From JAFGVL01 sp963662245 (GTDB lineage Bacteria; Bacteroidota; Bacteroidia; Bacteroidales; Paludibacteraceae), in the NCBI GenBank assembly GCA_963662245.2, contig CAXXVQ010000005.1, positions 1 through 64,000 of the forward strand: a DNA stretch of 64,000 bases, given 5' to 3'. Positions 56,530 through 64,000 of the stretch are shown in pieces (positions within the stretch are counted from its first letter, which is position 1; the number at the start of each line of letters is the position of its first letter). A program made the position numbers and the translations under genes. The notes beneath the pieces were generated by a model. That model was not told where the DNA came from, ran no database searches, and was given only the letters and a program-made list of their open reading frames with translations.

Positions 56530-59277
56530 TTATCTTTTAAGCGTAAAGTGACCGGTTAGTCTATCGCCTGTTTCTCTTACATTGATGATATACCAATAGT
56601 CTTCACTAGAAACAGGGTTATTTAAGTAATAGCCATCCCAAGGTTCAAAAGCGGATGCTTTATAGGCTTTAATTTCTTTACCAAATCTGTTGTAAATAAA
56701 TACTTCAGTTTTCGGGAAAAATTGAATGTTTTCAACATCCCAATAGTCATTAATTCCATCGCCATTAGGTGTGAATACTTGTTCCGGTTTTAATTTTGGT
56801 TTTTCGTCTATGGTGAATATTGTGTCAACAAAACATAAGTTTTTATCATTGATTTTAATTAAATAATTACCGCTATTAAGTTCAAGCGTTAAGGAGTTAA
56901 GAAGTAGCTCGCCGGTTTCATTTTTATTTAATTCATAAGCATAAGGGCTAGAACCACCATCAACATGGAGGTACAATGTGTTTCTATCAATGATTTCAAA
57001 ATTTGTAAAATAGGGCGATGAATATACATTTGCAGTCAGCATCTTTCGTTCATTTGATGTACAAGAACCATTTATTGCCTCGGCATAATAAATCCTTGAT
57101 TCAGATAGGATAGGAGTGGTAAAGGTATTGCCGGTTGCAATATAATTTATATCGTTTTCTTGTGTATACCAATAAATAGTTCCTGCTGAGGCTGTTGCTG
57201 TTAACTCTCCACTATTTTCATCGCAAATAGTTGCATCAGTAATGTCTGTGATGATTGGGATATTTATTTCTTCTATATGAACTGCTGTTCTTGTGCTGAG
57301 GCAGCTTGTATTTGTGTTTTCTGCTTCAGCATAAAAAGTTCCTGCACTATTAGGAGTGTAGGTTTGGCTATTTGCTAAAAGTAGATTTCCTCCTGTTTCT
57401 GCATCGTACCAGTTTACTATCTCGTCAGTATTTACTTGAGCGCTAATAGTTGGAATTGTAGTGCCTTCACAAAAGCTAGTATCTCCGGAACTAATAGGTG
57501 CACTCATGCTTGGACAGGTAAAGCATGTTGGATGAGTTACGATATATGTGCTAGTACAGCCATTACTTGTTGCAGAAAGCGTTGTATTTAAAGAAGCATC
57601 AATATTACTGATAGTCCAGCTGTTTCCTGTATTTGTTACTGTCCCATTATCTGAGCTAAGTGCTCCTTGATTTAGGTCAGCCGTAATATCATAAATGCTT
57701 TGAAGAGTACGACAAGAGGCAACTACATTAGAAAATACCGGACTAGCAAGTATTTGAACAGATGTACTGGCAGAAAGAGTTCCCCCTGAGTATGGGAATG
57801 CATAGATGACTACATAGTTTCCTACAGTACTCTGAGATGCATTAATAGCTCCTGTATGAGTATCGATTGACAAACCTGTAGAAGAAGAATAGTTCCCTCC
57901 AGAGTATTGACCATTTCCGGTTAAACTAACCGTTTGTGAATTTACATTATTACACAAAGAACTATTTGAGTAACTAATGCTAGCACTTGGAGCTATAACA
58001 GTGACATTACTGCTGTTTGAACAGCCATCTATTGATTCATAAGTAATAGAGGTTGACCCTACTGCTTTTGCGGTTAATTTTCCTGAATCATCAATGCTTG
58101 CAATATTGCTATTTGCAGAGACCCAAGGAGTGCTTGTTGCAGCTGTTACATTTGCTTTGTATAAAGTGCTTTCAGATTCATACAGTGTGCTAACGCCTGA
58201 TATTGTAGGGATAGTATGAATTACAGCATTTACAGCCGTTTTTGCTGAACTACAAGATCCGGCAGTGGCAGCTGCATAATAAGTGGTGCTGGCAGATAGG
58301 GTAGAAGTTGTAAAAGAGTTTCCGCTGCCAATACTTGTAGTTGATGTAGCTGATGTGTACCAATTTACAGTTCCTGATGAGGGTGTAGCTTTTAAAGTAA
58401 CTGTTCCTGAACCACATCTGTTACCATCTGTTACTTGAATAGTAGGAGCAGTACAATTAATGATGTTGACTTCTTTTGAAACATCACATCCACCTGCTAA
58501 AGTGTAATAAATAGTAGCTGTACCTATGGCTTTGCCTGTAATTTTTCCGGTTTGATCTACAGTCGCAATAGCTGTGTTTGAGCTGCTCCAGGTTCCTCCG
58601 GTACTAGATATACTTGCAGTTCCTGTTTCTCCAATAATAATATCTCCACTTAAGTTTATAGCAGGTGTTGTTGTTACTATAATATCATCAAAATAATAGG
58701 TTTCGCTATTCGCCTTGGTTCCGGCTTGCACTCTAATTCGTAGTTTTGTTGCATTATTAATCTGAACACATTTGTTTTCGATATCACCACTGTTTGCTCC
58801 ACACATGCTGAAAAATGGTACCCATGCTCCGCCATCAAGTTGGTATGAAGCTTCAAGCATGTCAGCAGATTGACAAATTTCACCTACAGTAGAATATTCA
58901 TCTGCACATTCCATATCTCCTTGAGCTCGCCCTTTTATTGAAACAGAAAAGTTGGGATAACCTGAAACATCTATTTGCTCAGAATACCAGAAGTTTTCAT
59001 TGTCTCCCCCGGTTCCGGTTCCACATGATGCACCTTCAATATCATTTACCTTGAATTCGCCATTTTCTACCCCCCAGTAGTTGGTTCCATCATTATTAAT
59101 ACCGCCATCATCAGAATCATGTGCATCAGTCCACCATTTTTCTGAGCTTTGATTAAGGTTATTTGTTCCGTCCGCATAGGAGCTAAAATCTTCTTTCCAA
59201 ATCACTGTTTGAGCTGAGGTGCTTATACTTGAAGCACAAAGTAGAGCTAATAAGATGAAGTAATATATCTGTTTCAT
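56530..59277 (-). CDS. T9SS type B surface protein with Ig-like repeats (CHU_C C-terminus)
   Basis: A 915-aa secreted protein. After a signal peptide ('SISTSAQ'), an N-terminal domain of about 190 residues starts 'VIWKEDFSSYADGTNNLN' and carries 'SYQLDGGAWVPFFSMCGAN', a jelly-roll or carbohydrate-binding-like fold. A BIG2-like segment follows ('GGTWSSSNTAIATVDQTGKI'), then several Ig-like CHU_C-associated repeats ('GTVNWYTSATSTTSIGSGNS', 'GTIYWYTQENDINYIATGNT'). The C terminus 'EQVFTPNGDGINDYWDVENI' to 'RETGDRLTGHFTLKR' is the gliding-motility-associated type B sorting domain. Six bases separate it from its paralogue upstream, and 5'-nucleotidase genes follow in the same operon. Confidence 0.85.
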   Translation of the reverse strand: MKQIYYFILLALLCASSISTSAQTVIWKEDFSSYADGTNNLNQSSEKWWTDAHDSDDGGINNDGTNYWGVENGEFKVNDIEGASCGTGTGGDNENFWYSEQIDVSGYPNFSVSIKGRAQGDMECADEYSTVGEICQSADMLEASYQLDGGAWVPFFSMCGANSGDIENKCVQINNATKLRIRVQAGTKANSETYYFDDIIVTTTPAINLSGDIIIGETGTASISSTGGTWSSSNTAIATVDQTGKITGKAIGTATIYYTLAGGCDVSKEVNIINCTAPTIQVTDGNRCGSGTVTLKATPSSGTVNWYTSATSTTSIGSGNSFTTSTLSASTTYYAAATAGSCSSAKTAVNAVIHTIPTISGVSTLYESESTLYKANVTAATSTPWVSANSNIASIDDSGKLTAKAVGSTSITYESIDGCSNSSNVTVIAPSASISYSNSSLCNNVNSQTVSLTGNGQYSGGNYSSSTGLSIDTHTGAINASQSTVGNYVVIYAFPYSGGTLSASTSVQILASPVFSNVVASCRTLQSIYDITADLNQGALSSDNGTVTNTGNSWTISNIDASLNTTLSATSNGCTSTYIVTHPTCFTCPSMSAPISSGDTSFCEGTTIPTISAQVNTDEIVNWYDAETGGNLLLANSQTYTPNSAGTFYAEAENTNTSCLSTRTAVHIEEINIPIITDITDATICDENSGELTATASAGTIYWYTQENDINYIATGNTFTTPILSESRIYYAEAINGSCTSNERKMLTANVYSSPYFTNFEIIDRNTLYLHVDGGSSPYAYELNKNETGELLLNSLTLELNSGNYLIKINDKNLCFVDTIFTIDEKPKLKPEQVFTPNGDGINDYWDVENIQFFPKTEVFIYNRFGKEIKAYKASAFEPWDGYYLNNPVSSEDYWYIINVRETGDRLTGHFTLKR

Positions 59278-59283
59278 GGTTAA

Positions 59284-61662
59284 TTATTTACGAATTAATT
59301 CTATACTTGATTTGCAAAAGTTTTTTTGTTCTCCAAATTCGTTGATGTAGTCCAGCGTATAGAAATACACTCCGGCATCAGCTAAATGATTATCAACCTG
59401 TCCATCCCAGGCTTGATTATTAAAGGATATCAGTTTTTGTCCGTATCGGTTAAAAAGGTTGATTTTATAACCAAATGGGAAATATTCATCCAGGTCGACA
59501 CCTTGAGTATCTACTTCTCCAAATTCGTTGTTGATTGGATCATGGCTGTTCGGAATAAGGATTGTTTGTAAAAGTACTGTTGGGCAAATTATCGTTAGCT
59601 CATTGCTTTCCGTAGTGCATAAGCTGTCAAGTGTTGTTACTGTAACTTTATAGGTGGTTTGTTTTTTCAGGTAAGTTGTGTAACTGTCAGTATTGCTTAC
59701 ATCCGGAGTCCATTTGTAAGTGTATTGTTCATCAGTAGCCTCAGAAAGTCTATGGATGTTAAGCTTAATTTCACCACCGGTAGGGAGTATCGATTCTTTA
59801 TCGGATAGAAGTTCCACTTCTATTGGGACTCTTGGAATTACCCATATTGTTGTGTCTGTAGTATTTCCGCAGATGTCGGTAATTGTGATTAAAACATCTT
59901 TATCAAGATAAATCTGAGTTCCTGCTGAAGGATTCTGTTCTATTATTAGTTGGTTTTTACTTGAGCAATTGTCTGAGGATGCATTTTTAATTACATCAGT
60001 AAGGTCTGGCACTAATGAGATGCAATTTGAGGCGTAGTTGGCATTAACGAGATTACTGCTTAGATTGATTGTTGGTGGGATAGTATCGGCTTCAATCGCT
60101 AATGTAACTTCATCAGATACGGTTAATGTTCCGTCAGTCACTGTCCATTTTAGAACATATACTCCGGGCGCGTATACTGTGATATTAGTATGGGCATCAT
60201 TGGTATTGACAAATTTTGGTACTTTGATTCCAGTTGGCATACTGCTAACAGACCAAGTTCCGGTATTTCCTGTAACAGGAATATTTGCATTAAGTTGAGT
60301 TGTAATACTGTCAGAATTACATTTGCAAGTAATAGTAGGTAATGAACCTGCATCGGTTACAAGGCTATTGATGGAAACAATAATTTCTTTTCTTGTAGAA
60401 GTACATGTTCCGTTATTTGCTTCTACAAAAAAGCTTGTTGTATTTGTGATGCTAGCTGTAGTATAGTTTGTTCCTGTTCCAATAATAGAACTAGAAGTTG
60501 CTGAATTATACCAGTTTAAAGTGCTAGTGCCTGAGCTGGCCGTTAAGGTTACACTTTCGTTTTGCGAACAAAATACCGGAGTGGTAGTTGTAATCACCGG
60601 TAAAGGATTTATTGTTGCTGTAACTGTAGAGCGTGAAGAAGATAAACAACCACTATTATCTGCTTCTACATAGTAAGTTGTTGTGCCGGAAAGGCTAGGA
60701 GTGGCAAATGTGTTTCCAGAGGCTAAAGCTGTTGTGCTTGTGGCAGAACTGTACCAATAAATTGTGCCTGTACTGCTGGATGCTGAAAGAACTACGCTTC
60801 CGTCACCACATCTGGAATTTGATGTAGTCGGGTTAATTGTTGGGTGTACACAAGGAGCAGTAACGGTAATGGTTTTAGATACATCACATCCGCTAGTAAG
60901 TTTATAGTAAATAATTGCAGTGCCAATGCTGTGTGTTGTGACTACTCCACTTGCATTAACTGTAGCAACAGCTGTGTTTGAACTTGACCATGTGCCTCCT
61001 GTAGTAGAAATACTTAGCGTTTGAGAAGTCCCATTTTCAATATTGGCACTTCCGGTAATTTCAGGTGTAGTACTAACTATGATATTATCAAAGAAGTATT
61101 TTTCGTCATTAGCTTGAGTTCCAGCTTGTACTCTGATTTTTAATGTTGTCGCACTATTAATTTGTATACATCCTGATTCGGTGTCATTATTATTGGCTCC
61201 AGCCATGCTAAAGAAGGGAATCCAGGCACCATCATTTATTTGGTAGCAGCCTTCCAGCATATCGGCAGAGTTACAGCCTCCGCCAGCTTCCATATCACCG
61301 GTAGCTCTACCTTGCATTGAAATAGTGAAATTTGAATATGCAGATACATCGATTGTTTCTGATTCCCAGAAATTTTTGTTATCACTACCATTCCCACATA
61401 TACATCCTCTACCTTCAATATCAAAAACGGCAAATTCACCATTATTTACTCCCCAGTAATAGGAAGTATTTCCACTTGAAGAATTGATATTCATTGTACC
61501 TCCATCATCACAATCTTGATAATCTGTAGTCCATTTATTATTAGGAGCGTTTTGTACTCCATTAGCATAGGACTCAAAATCTTCTTTCCAAATGATAGTC
61601 TGAGAGAAAAGGCTTATAGATAAGCAAAGTAGAGATATTGATATAAGAGAAAATTTCTTCAT
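59284..61662 (-). CDS. T9SS type B surface protein, paralogue
   Basis: A 792-aa secreted protein with the same layout as the next gene: signal peptide to about residue 21, N-terminal domain starting 'IIWKEDFESYANGVQN' with 'CYQINDGAWIPFFSMAGAN', a BIG2-like segment ('GGTWSSSNTAVATVNASGVV'), Ig-like repeats ('GTIYWYSSATSTTALASGNT', 'STLNWYNSATSSSIIGTGTN'), and a C-terminal CHU_C-type domain ending 'FGEQKNFCKSSIELIRK'. Here the usual F-T-P-N-G-D-G motif is replaced by 'LIPNSHDPINNEFGEVD', a divergent version. It is the first gene of the operon, with a promoter box 37 bases upstream. Confidence 0.82.
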   Translation of the reverse strand: MKKFSLISISLLCLSISLFSQTIIWKEDFESYANGVQNAPNNKWTTDYQDCDDGGTMNINSSSGNTSYYWGVNNGEFAVFDIEGRGCICGNGSDNKNFWESETIDVSAYSNFTISMQGRATGDMEAGGGCNSADMLEGCYQINDGAWIPFFSMAGANNNDTESGCIQINSATTLKIRVQAGTQANDEKYFFDNIIVSTTPEITGSANIENGTSQTLSISTTGGTWSSSNTAVATVNASGVVTTHSIGTAIIYYKLTSGCDVSKTITVTAPCVHPTINPTTSNSRCGDGSVVLSASSSTGTIYWYSSATSTTALASGNTFATPSLSGTTTYYVEADNSGCLSSSRSTVTATINPLPVITTTTPVFCSQNESVTLTASSGTSTLNWYNSATSSSIIGTGTNYTTASITNTTSFFVEANNGTCTSTRKEIIVSINSLVTDAGSLPTITCKCNSDSITTQLNANIPVTGNTGTWSVSSMPTGIKVPKFVNTNDAHTNITVYAPGVYVLKWTVTDGTLTVSDEVTLAIEADTIPPTINLSSNLVNANYASNCISLVPDLTDVIKNASSDNCSSKNQLIIEQNPSAGTQIYLDKDVLITITDICGNTTDTTIWVIPRVPIEVELLSDKESILPTGGEIKLNIHRLSEATDEQYTYKWTPDVSNTDSYTTYLKKQTTYKVTVTTLDSLCTTESNELTIICPTVLLQTILIPNSHDPINNEFGEVDTQGVDLDEYFPFGYKINLFNRYGQKLISFNNQAWDGQVDNHLADAGVYFYTLDYINEFGEQKNFCKSSIELIRK

Positions 61663-61699
61663 GAGATACGGGTTGGTTGAGGAAATGGTTTTCCAGTGA

Positions 61700-61707
61700 C
61701 AAAATTA
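61700..61707 (-). promoter_or_regulatory. -7 box of the T9SS protein / 5'-nucleotidase operon
   Basis: TAATTTTG on the minus strand, 37 bases before the ATG at 61662. Confidence 0.65.
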
Positions 61708-61757
61708 TAGATGGGGATTTTCAAGCTTAAAAAGAAGATGTGAATAGAATATTAAAA

Positions 61758-61792
61758 AAAGAGGGAGTTGCCTCACGACATTCTCCCTCTTT
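61758..61792 (-). terminator. Terminator after the DUF5689 lipoprotein gene
   Basis: AAAGAGGGAG / CTCCCTCTTT perfect 10-bp stem with a 15-base loop and A/T runs; 31 bases past the stop. Confidence 0.88.
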
Positions 61793-61823
61793 ACCTAAAA
61801 CTAAAACCTGTATTTATATGAGA

Positions 61824-63494
61824 CTATTCTTTAATAACGAAGTTTTTCATTTCCCAAGTACCGGCTGAAGATGATGTACTTACATATTTGAAAGCAATAT
61901 GAACATTAGAGTTTCCTATGTAACTAGCTAAATCAATATTTCCTGATGATACAAATGTGTAATTTGTAGGATAGGTAGAGATTGTTAGTTGAGTCCATGT
62001 TGCAGTGCTTGGTAGTCCAGATGAATAATCTGTAGATACCCATACTGTAATATCAGTATTAGTTGTTCCAGAATATTTGGCATGGTCAAAAGTTAGTTTA
62101 GCAGAGCTTACGCTTGATAAATTTATAGCTGGAGAAATCAACCAGTCTTCATTTGCGTAATTAGTACCGGATGAATATCCACTCATGTATGCACAATTAT
62201 ATGAGGAGTTATATGTCCAAGTTTGAGTCCCACTTACGCTTTGGGCACTGAATTTCCCTAAGCTAGAGCTAAAAGGTTCGCTGAAAATAGCTCCTGCTAA
62301 TGGGTCATAGCCTGTATTTGTATCCGGCCACCAGTAAGCTGTAGCTGATTTTAAACCTGGAACTTTAAAATAAGTCTCAAGGTTACCATATATCATCACT
62401 TGTTTACCTAAGATTCCTGAATTTGCTTTTAGATTTAAACTGTCGCGAACTGTTGTACCGCTTGATAATTGAACCGGAATGCATTTAGTTGAATCTGTTT
62501 CTGTAGGTGATGCAGCAATTAAAATATTGCTTTGTATTGTAAACGGACCAGTAAAGTTTGCTGTATTATTGGTTCCGTCAGATTCAATTACACCAACAAT
62601 ATATCCTTTTATCCACACTCCTGATTCTCCTTGTTTTACCATAGCATCATCTACGGTGTAAGCATTTGTTTTGCTACCATCGCCATTAATTACCGGTGCT
62701 ACATAGGCAGTGAATCCGGTTACATCATTAAGATCTCTGATGATGATTTCCCATGTAGAATTGTATTTTACAAGAATCCCTGTAATATTACCGGTTCCGG
62801 AAGGAATTGTGTCTGCTTGGAAACTTGCATAACTGCTTGTATATGCGTAGATATCTCCAGAGCTTGCACCTGACAAACTAATATTGCGTTGCGTTGATGA
62901 GTTAGGATCAGAATAAAGTTTTCCCGCATCTTCAAATGACACATCTTTTAAAGTAATTAATGTATATTGCATTGCATCAGTAAGCTCTGTAAAACTTGTA
63001 ATTGTATCGGATGTAACGGTATTTGTAGGGTCTCCATCTCTAAATAGATAATCACTAACTTCTATTGCCGCAATTTGTCCAATCCCTCCGTTATAGTTTG
63101 CACCTAATTTGATTGATCCACTTTTTTTACCAATATATAATCCTTTGCAGTTTACATACACTCTTTGTCCTACAGGATATGTATTATATAAACTTGTTTG
63201 GTTAATATCAATTTCAATAGCGCCCGAAGCGTCTTGAATACAGATGTATTTATAAATGTTTCCGCTTTCATCATTTGCTGATACAATACCAGTGATGACA
63301 ATATCACTAGTGATTTGTTTGATAGTACTATCAGCGGGCAGAGAATCTTTTAATTGCATGATAGTGTGTGTTACTGCTGGTCCGGTATAAGTGGGAGGAG
63401 TGTATGGTGGTTTGTCAAATTCATCATCTACACAAGAGTATAATCCTATTACAGCAGTTATTAGTAGTATACTAAGTTTAAATAGCTTTTTCAT
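61824..63494 (-). CDS. DUF5689 / DUF6359 lipoprotein with choice-of-anchor J-like C-terminus
   Basis: A 556-aa lipoprotein; lipobox 'GLYSC' (Cys21). Residues about 40-245 match DUF5689 ('DIVITGIVSANDESGNIYKY', 'GAIEIDINQTSLYNTYPVGQ', 'GSIKLGANYNGGIG'), an OB-like domain. Residues about 265-395 match DUF6359 ('VDDAMVKQGESGVWIKGYIV', 'KQVMIYGNLETYFKVPGL'). Residues about 405-556 resemble the cleaved-adhesin / choice-of-anchor J jelly roll ('ANEDWLISPAINLSS', 'HIAFKYVSTSSSAGTWEMKN'). It follows a TonB-dependent receptor, a pairing typical of nutrient uptake loci in Bacteroidota, so it is probably a surface-exposed accessory lipoprotein. Confidence 0.82.
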   Translation of the reverse strand: MKKLFKLSILLITAVIGLYSCVDDEFDKPPYTPPTYTGPAVTHTIMQLKDSLPADSTIKQITSDIVITGIVSANDESGNIYKYICIQDASGAIEIDINQTSLYNTYPVGQRVYVNCKGLYIGKKSGSIKLGANYNGGIGQIAAIEVSDYLFRDGDPTNTVTSDTITSFTELTDAMQYTLITLKDVSFEDAGKLYSDPNSSTQRNISLSGASSGDIYAYTSSYASFQADTIPSGTGNITGILVKYNSTWEIIIRDLNDVTGFTAYVAPVINGDGSKTNAYTVDDAMVKQGESGVWIKGYIVGVIESDGTNNTANFTGPFTIQSNILIAASPTETDSTKCIPVQLSSGTTVRDSLNLKANSGILGKQVMIYGNLETYFKVPGLKSATAYWWPDTNTGYDPLAGAIFSEPFSSSLGKFSAQSVSGTQTWTYNSSYNCAYMSGYSSGTNYANEDWLISPAINLSSVSSAKLTFDHAKYSGTTNTDITVWVSTDYSSGLPSTATWTQLTISTYPTNYTFVSSGNIDLASYIGNSNVHIAFKYVSTSSSAGTWEMKNFVIKE

Positions 63495-63535
63495 ATTATC
63501 TAAAATTTTATTTTTTGTTATTGTTTCTTAGTTGA

Positions 63536-64000
63536 TTAAAAGCGGAAGCCTACAAAAAGCATGAAGGTTCTTCCATATGCATAATAATAGTTTGAAGGAT
63601 AGAATCCGGATGATGAGTCAGTTGAGGTACGGCTTTGTTCATAACCTCCGGTTTGTATATCTTCTTTATTCAAAATATTTTTTACACTTAAGTTGCAGTA
63701 TAGTGAGTATTTATGTTGGAATCTGAAACTTTTTCCAATGCTAGCGTCAAGAGTAAATCCGCTTTTTAATTCTTCTTGAGCTGTAGCATCTTTGATTTCT
63801 TTATCAGTCATTCCGTATGTTACAGTTTCTGTAGTTCTACGCTGATAGAACATTGAGATGTATGATTTCTCACAGTAGTTTCCGTTTATGTTTAAGTACC
63901 AGTATTTTGGAAGAGAAAACTTTAACCCGACTGTGGATGCTATTTGAGGTGTTTCACTTGTGTAGAAGTTTCTTAAATATACTGTTTCATAAGTATCATT
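63536..64000 (-). CDS. TonB-dependent receptor, C-terminal part (truncated by window edge)
   Basis: An open frame continues from the window edge (64000) to the stop at 63536, giving 154 residues of beta-strand-rich sequence. 'KYSLYCNLSVKNILNKEDIQ' is the L-x-V-x-N-I-L-N pattern near the end of TonB-dependent receptors, and the last strand 'YGRTFMLFVGFRF' ends in Phe, as expected for an outer-membrane barrel. The rest of the gene lies outside the window. It sits 41 bases upstream of the DUF5689 lipoprotein gene, so they form a receptor/lipoprotein pair. Confidence 0.82.
   Translation of the reverse strand, partial: NDTYETVYLRNFYTSETPQIASTVGLKFSLPKYWYLNINGNYCEKSYISMFYQRRTTETVTYGMTDKEIKDATAQEELKSGFTLDASIGKSFRFQHKYSLYCNLSVKNILNKEDIQTGGYEQSRTSTDSSSGFYPSNYYYAYGRTFMLFVGFRF

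Overview
The window is chromosomal DNA from a low-GC member of the Bacteroidota, most likely the order Bacteroidales. The evidence is promoter boxes of the Bacteroidota type (TAnnTTTG) in front of many genes, almost no Shine-Dalgarno sequences, a long SecA (about 1100 aa) and LysS (570 aa), a one-piece PurL with fused amidotransferase, and proteins ending in CHU_C / gliding-motility-type C-terminal domains, which imply a type IX secretion system (T9SS). No rRNA, tRNA or CRISPR array was seen.

Layout. 0-4 kb: a secreted alkaline-phosphatase-fold protein that has lost most metal ligands, ung, and a HAD phosphatase / pentapeptide / AIG2-like operon on the minus strand. 4.2-9.9 kb: a five-gene plus-strand operon with a LolA-like periplasmic protein, two FtsX-type permeases, a LolD/MacB-type ATPase and an outer-membrane barrel. 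10-31.6 kb: mostly minus-strand genes, including an exported protein with a 'KPAIYLYP' domain, pgi, gpsA, lysS, a KefB-like antiporter, a three-gene putative heme/superoxide-reductase-fold module, a decayed miaA, an MFS transporter, gapA, two tiny paralogous lipoproteins, a secA-lgt-fprA operon, fabG and three small exported proteins. 31.9-37.7 kb: purL, prfA and pyrF on the plus strand.

37.7-46.8 kb is the most distinctive region. A tightly packed, mostly overlapping operon follows pyrF and encodes a small lipoprotein, a DarA-like and a DarB-like protein (dialkylresorcinol type), an unknown protein, a BtrH-like acyltransferase, an ABC-2 exporter, an acyl carrier protein, a ketosynthase, a chain-length-factor-like partner and two zinc-ribbon proteins. 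It looks like a compact lipid/resorcinol biosynthesis and export cluster without the ammonia lyase, ketoreductase and dehydratase genes of full flexirubin or aryl-polyene clusters. A convergent hotdog thioesterase and an IS982-family insertion sequence (20-bp perfect inverted repeats) close this region.

48.7-64 kb: a TolC/adaptor/RND efflux operon with a PII/CutA-like protein and a small membrane protein; then, on the minus strand, a four-gene operon of two paralogous T9SS surface proteins plus a 5'-nucleotidase whose two domains are separate genes; then a DUF5689/DUF6359 lipoprotein and the C-terminal end of a TonB-dependent receptor that runs off the window.

The main points for follow-up are the Dar-like cluster, the heme/SOR-like module, the miaA pseudogene, the degenerate phosphatase and the paired small lipoproteins. 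Functions are inferred from recognisable motifs only; no database search was possible.
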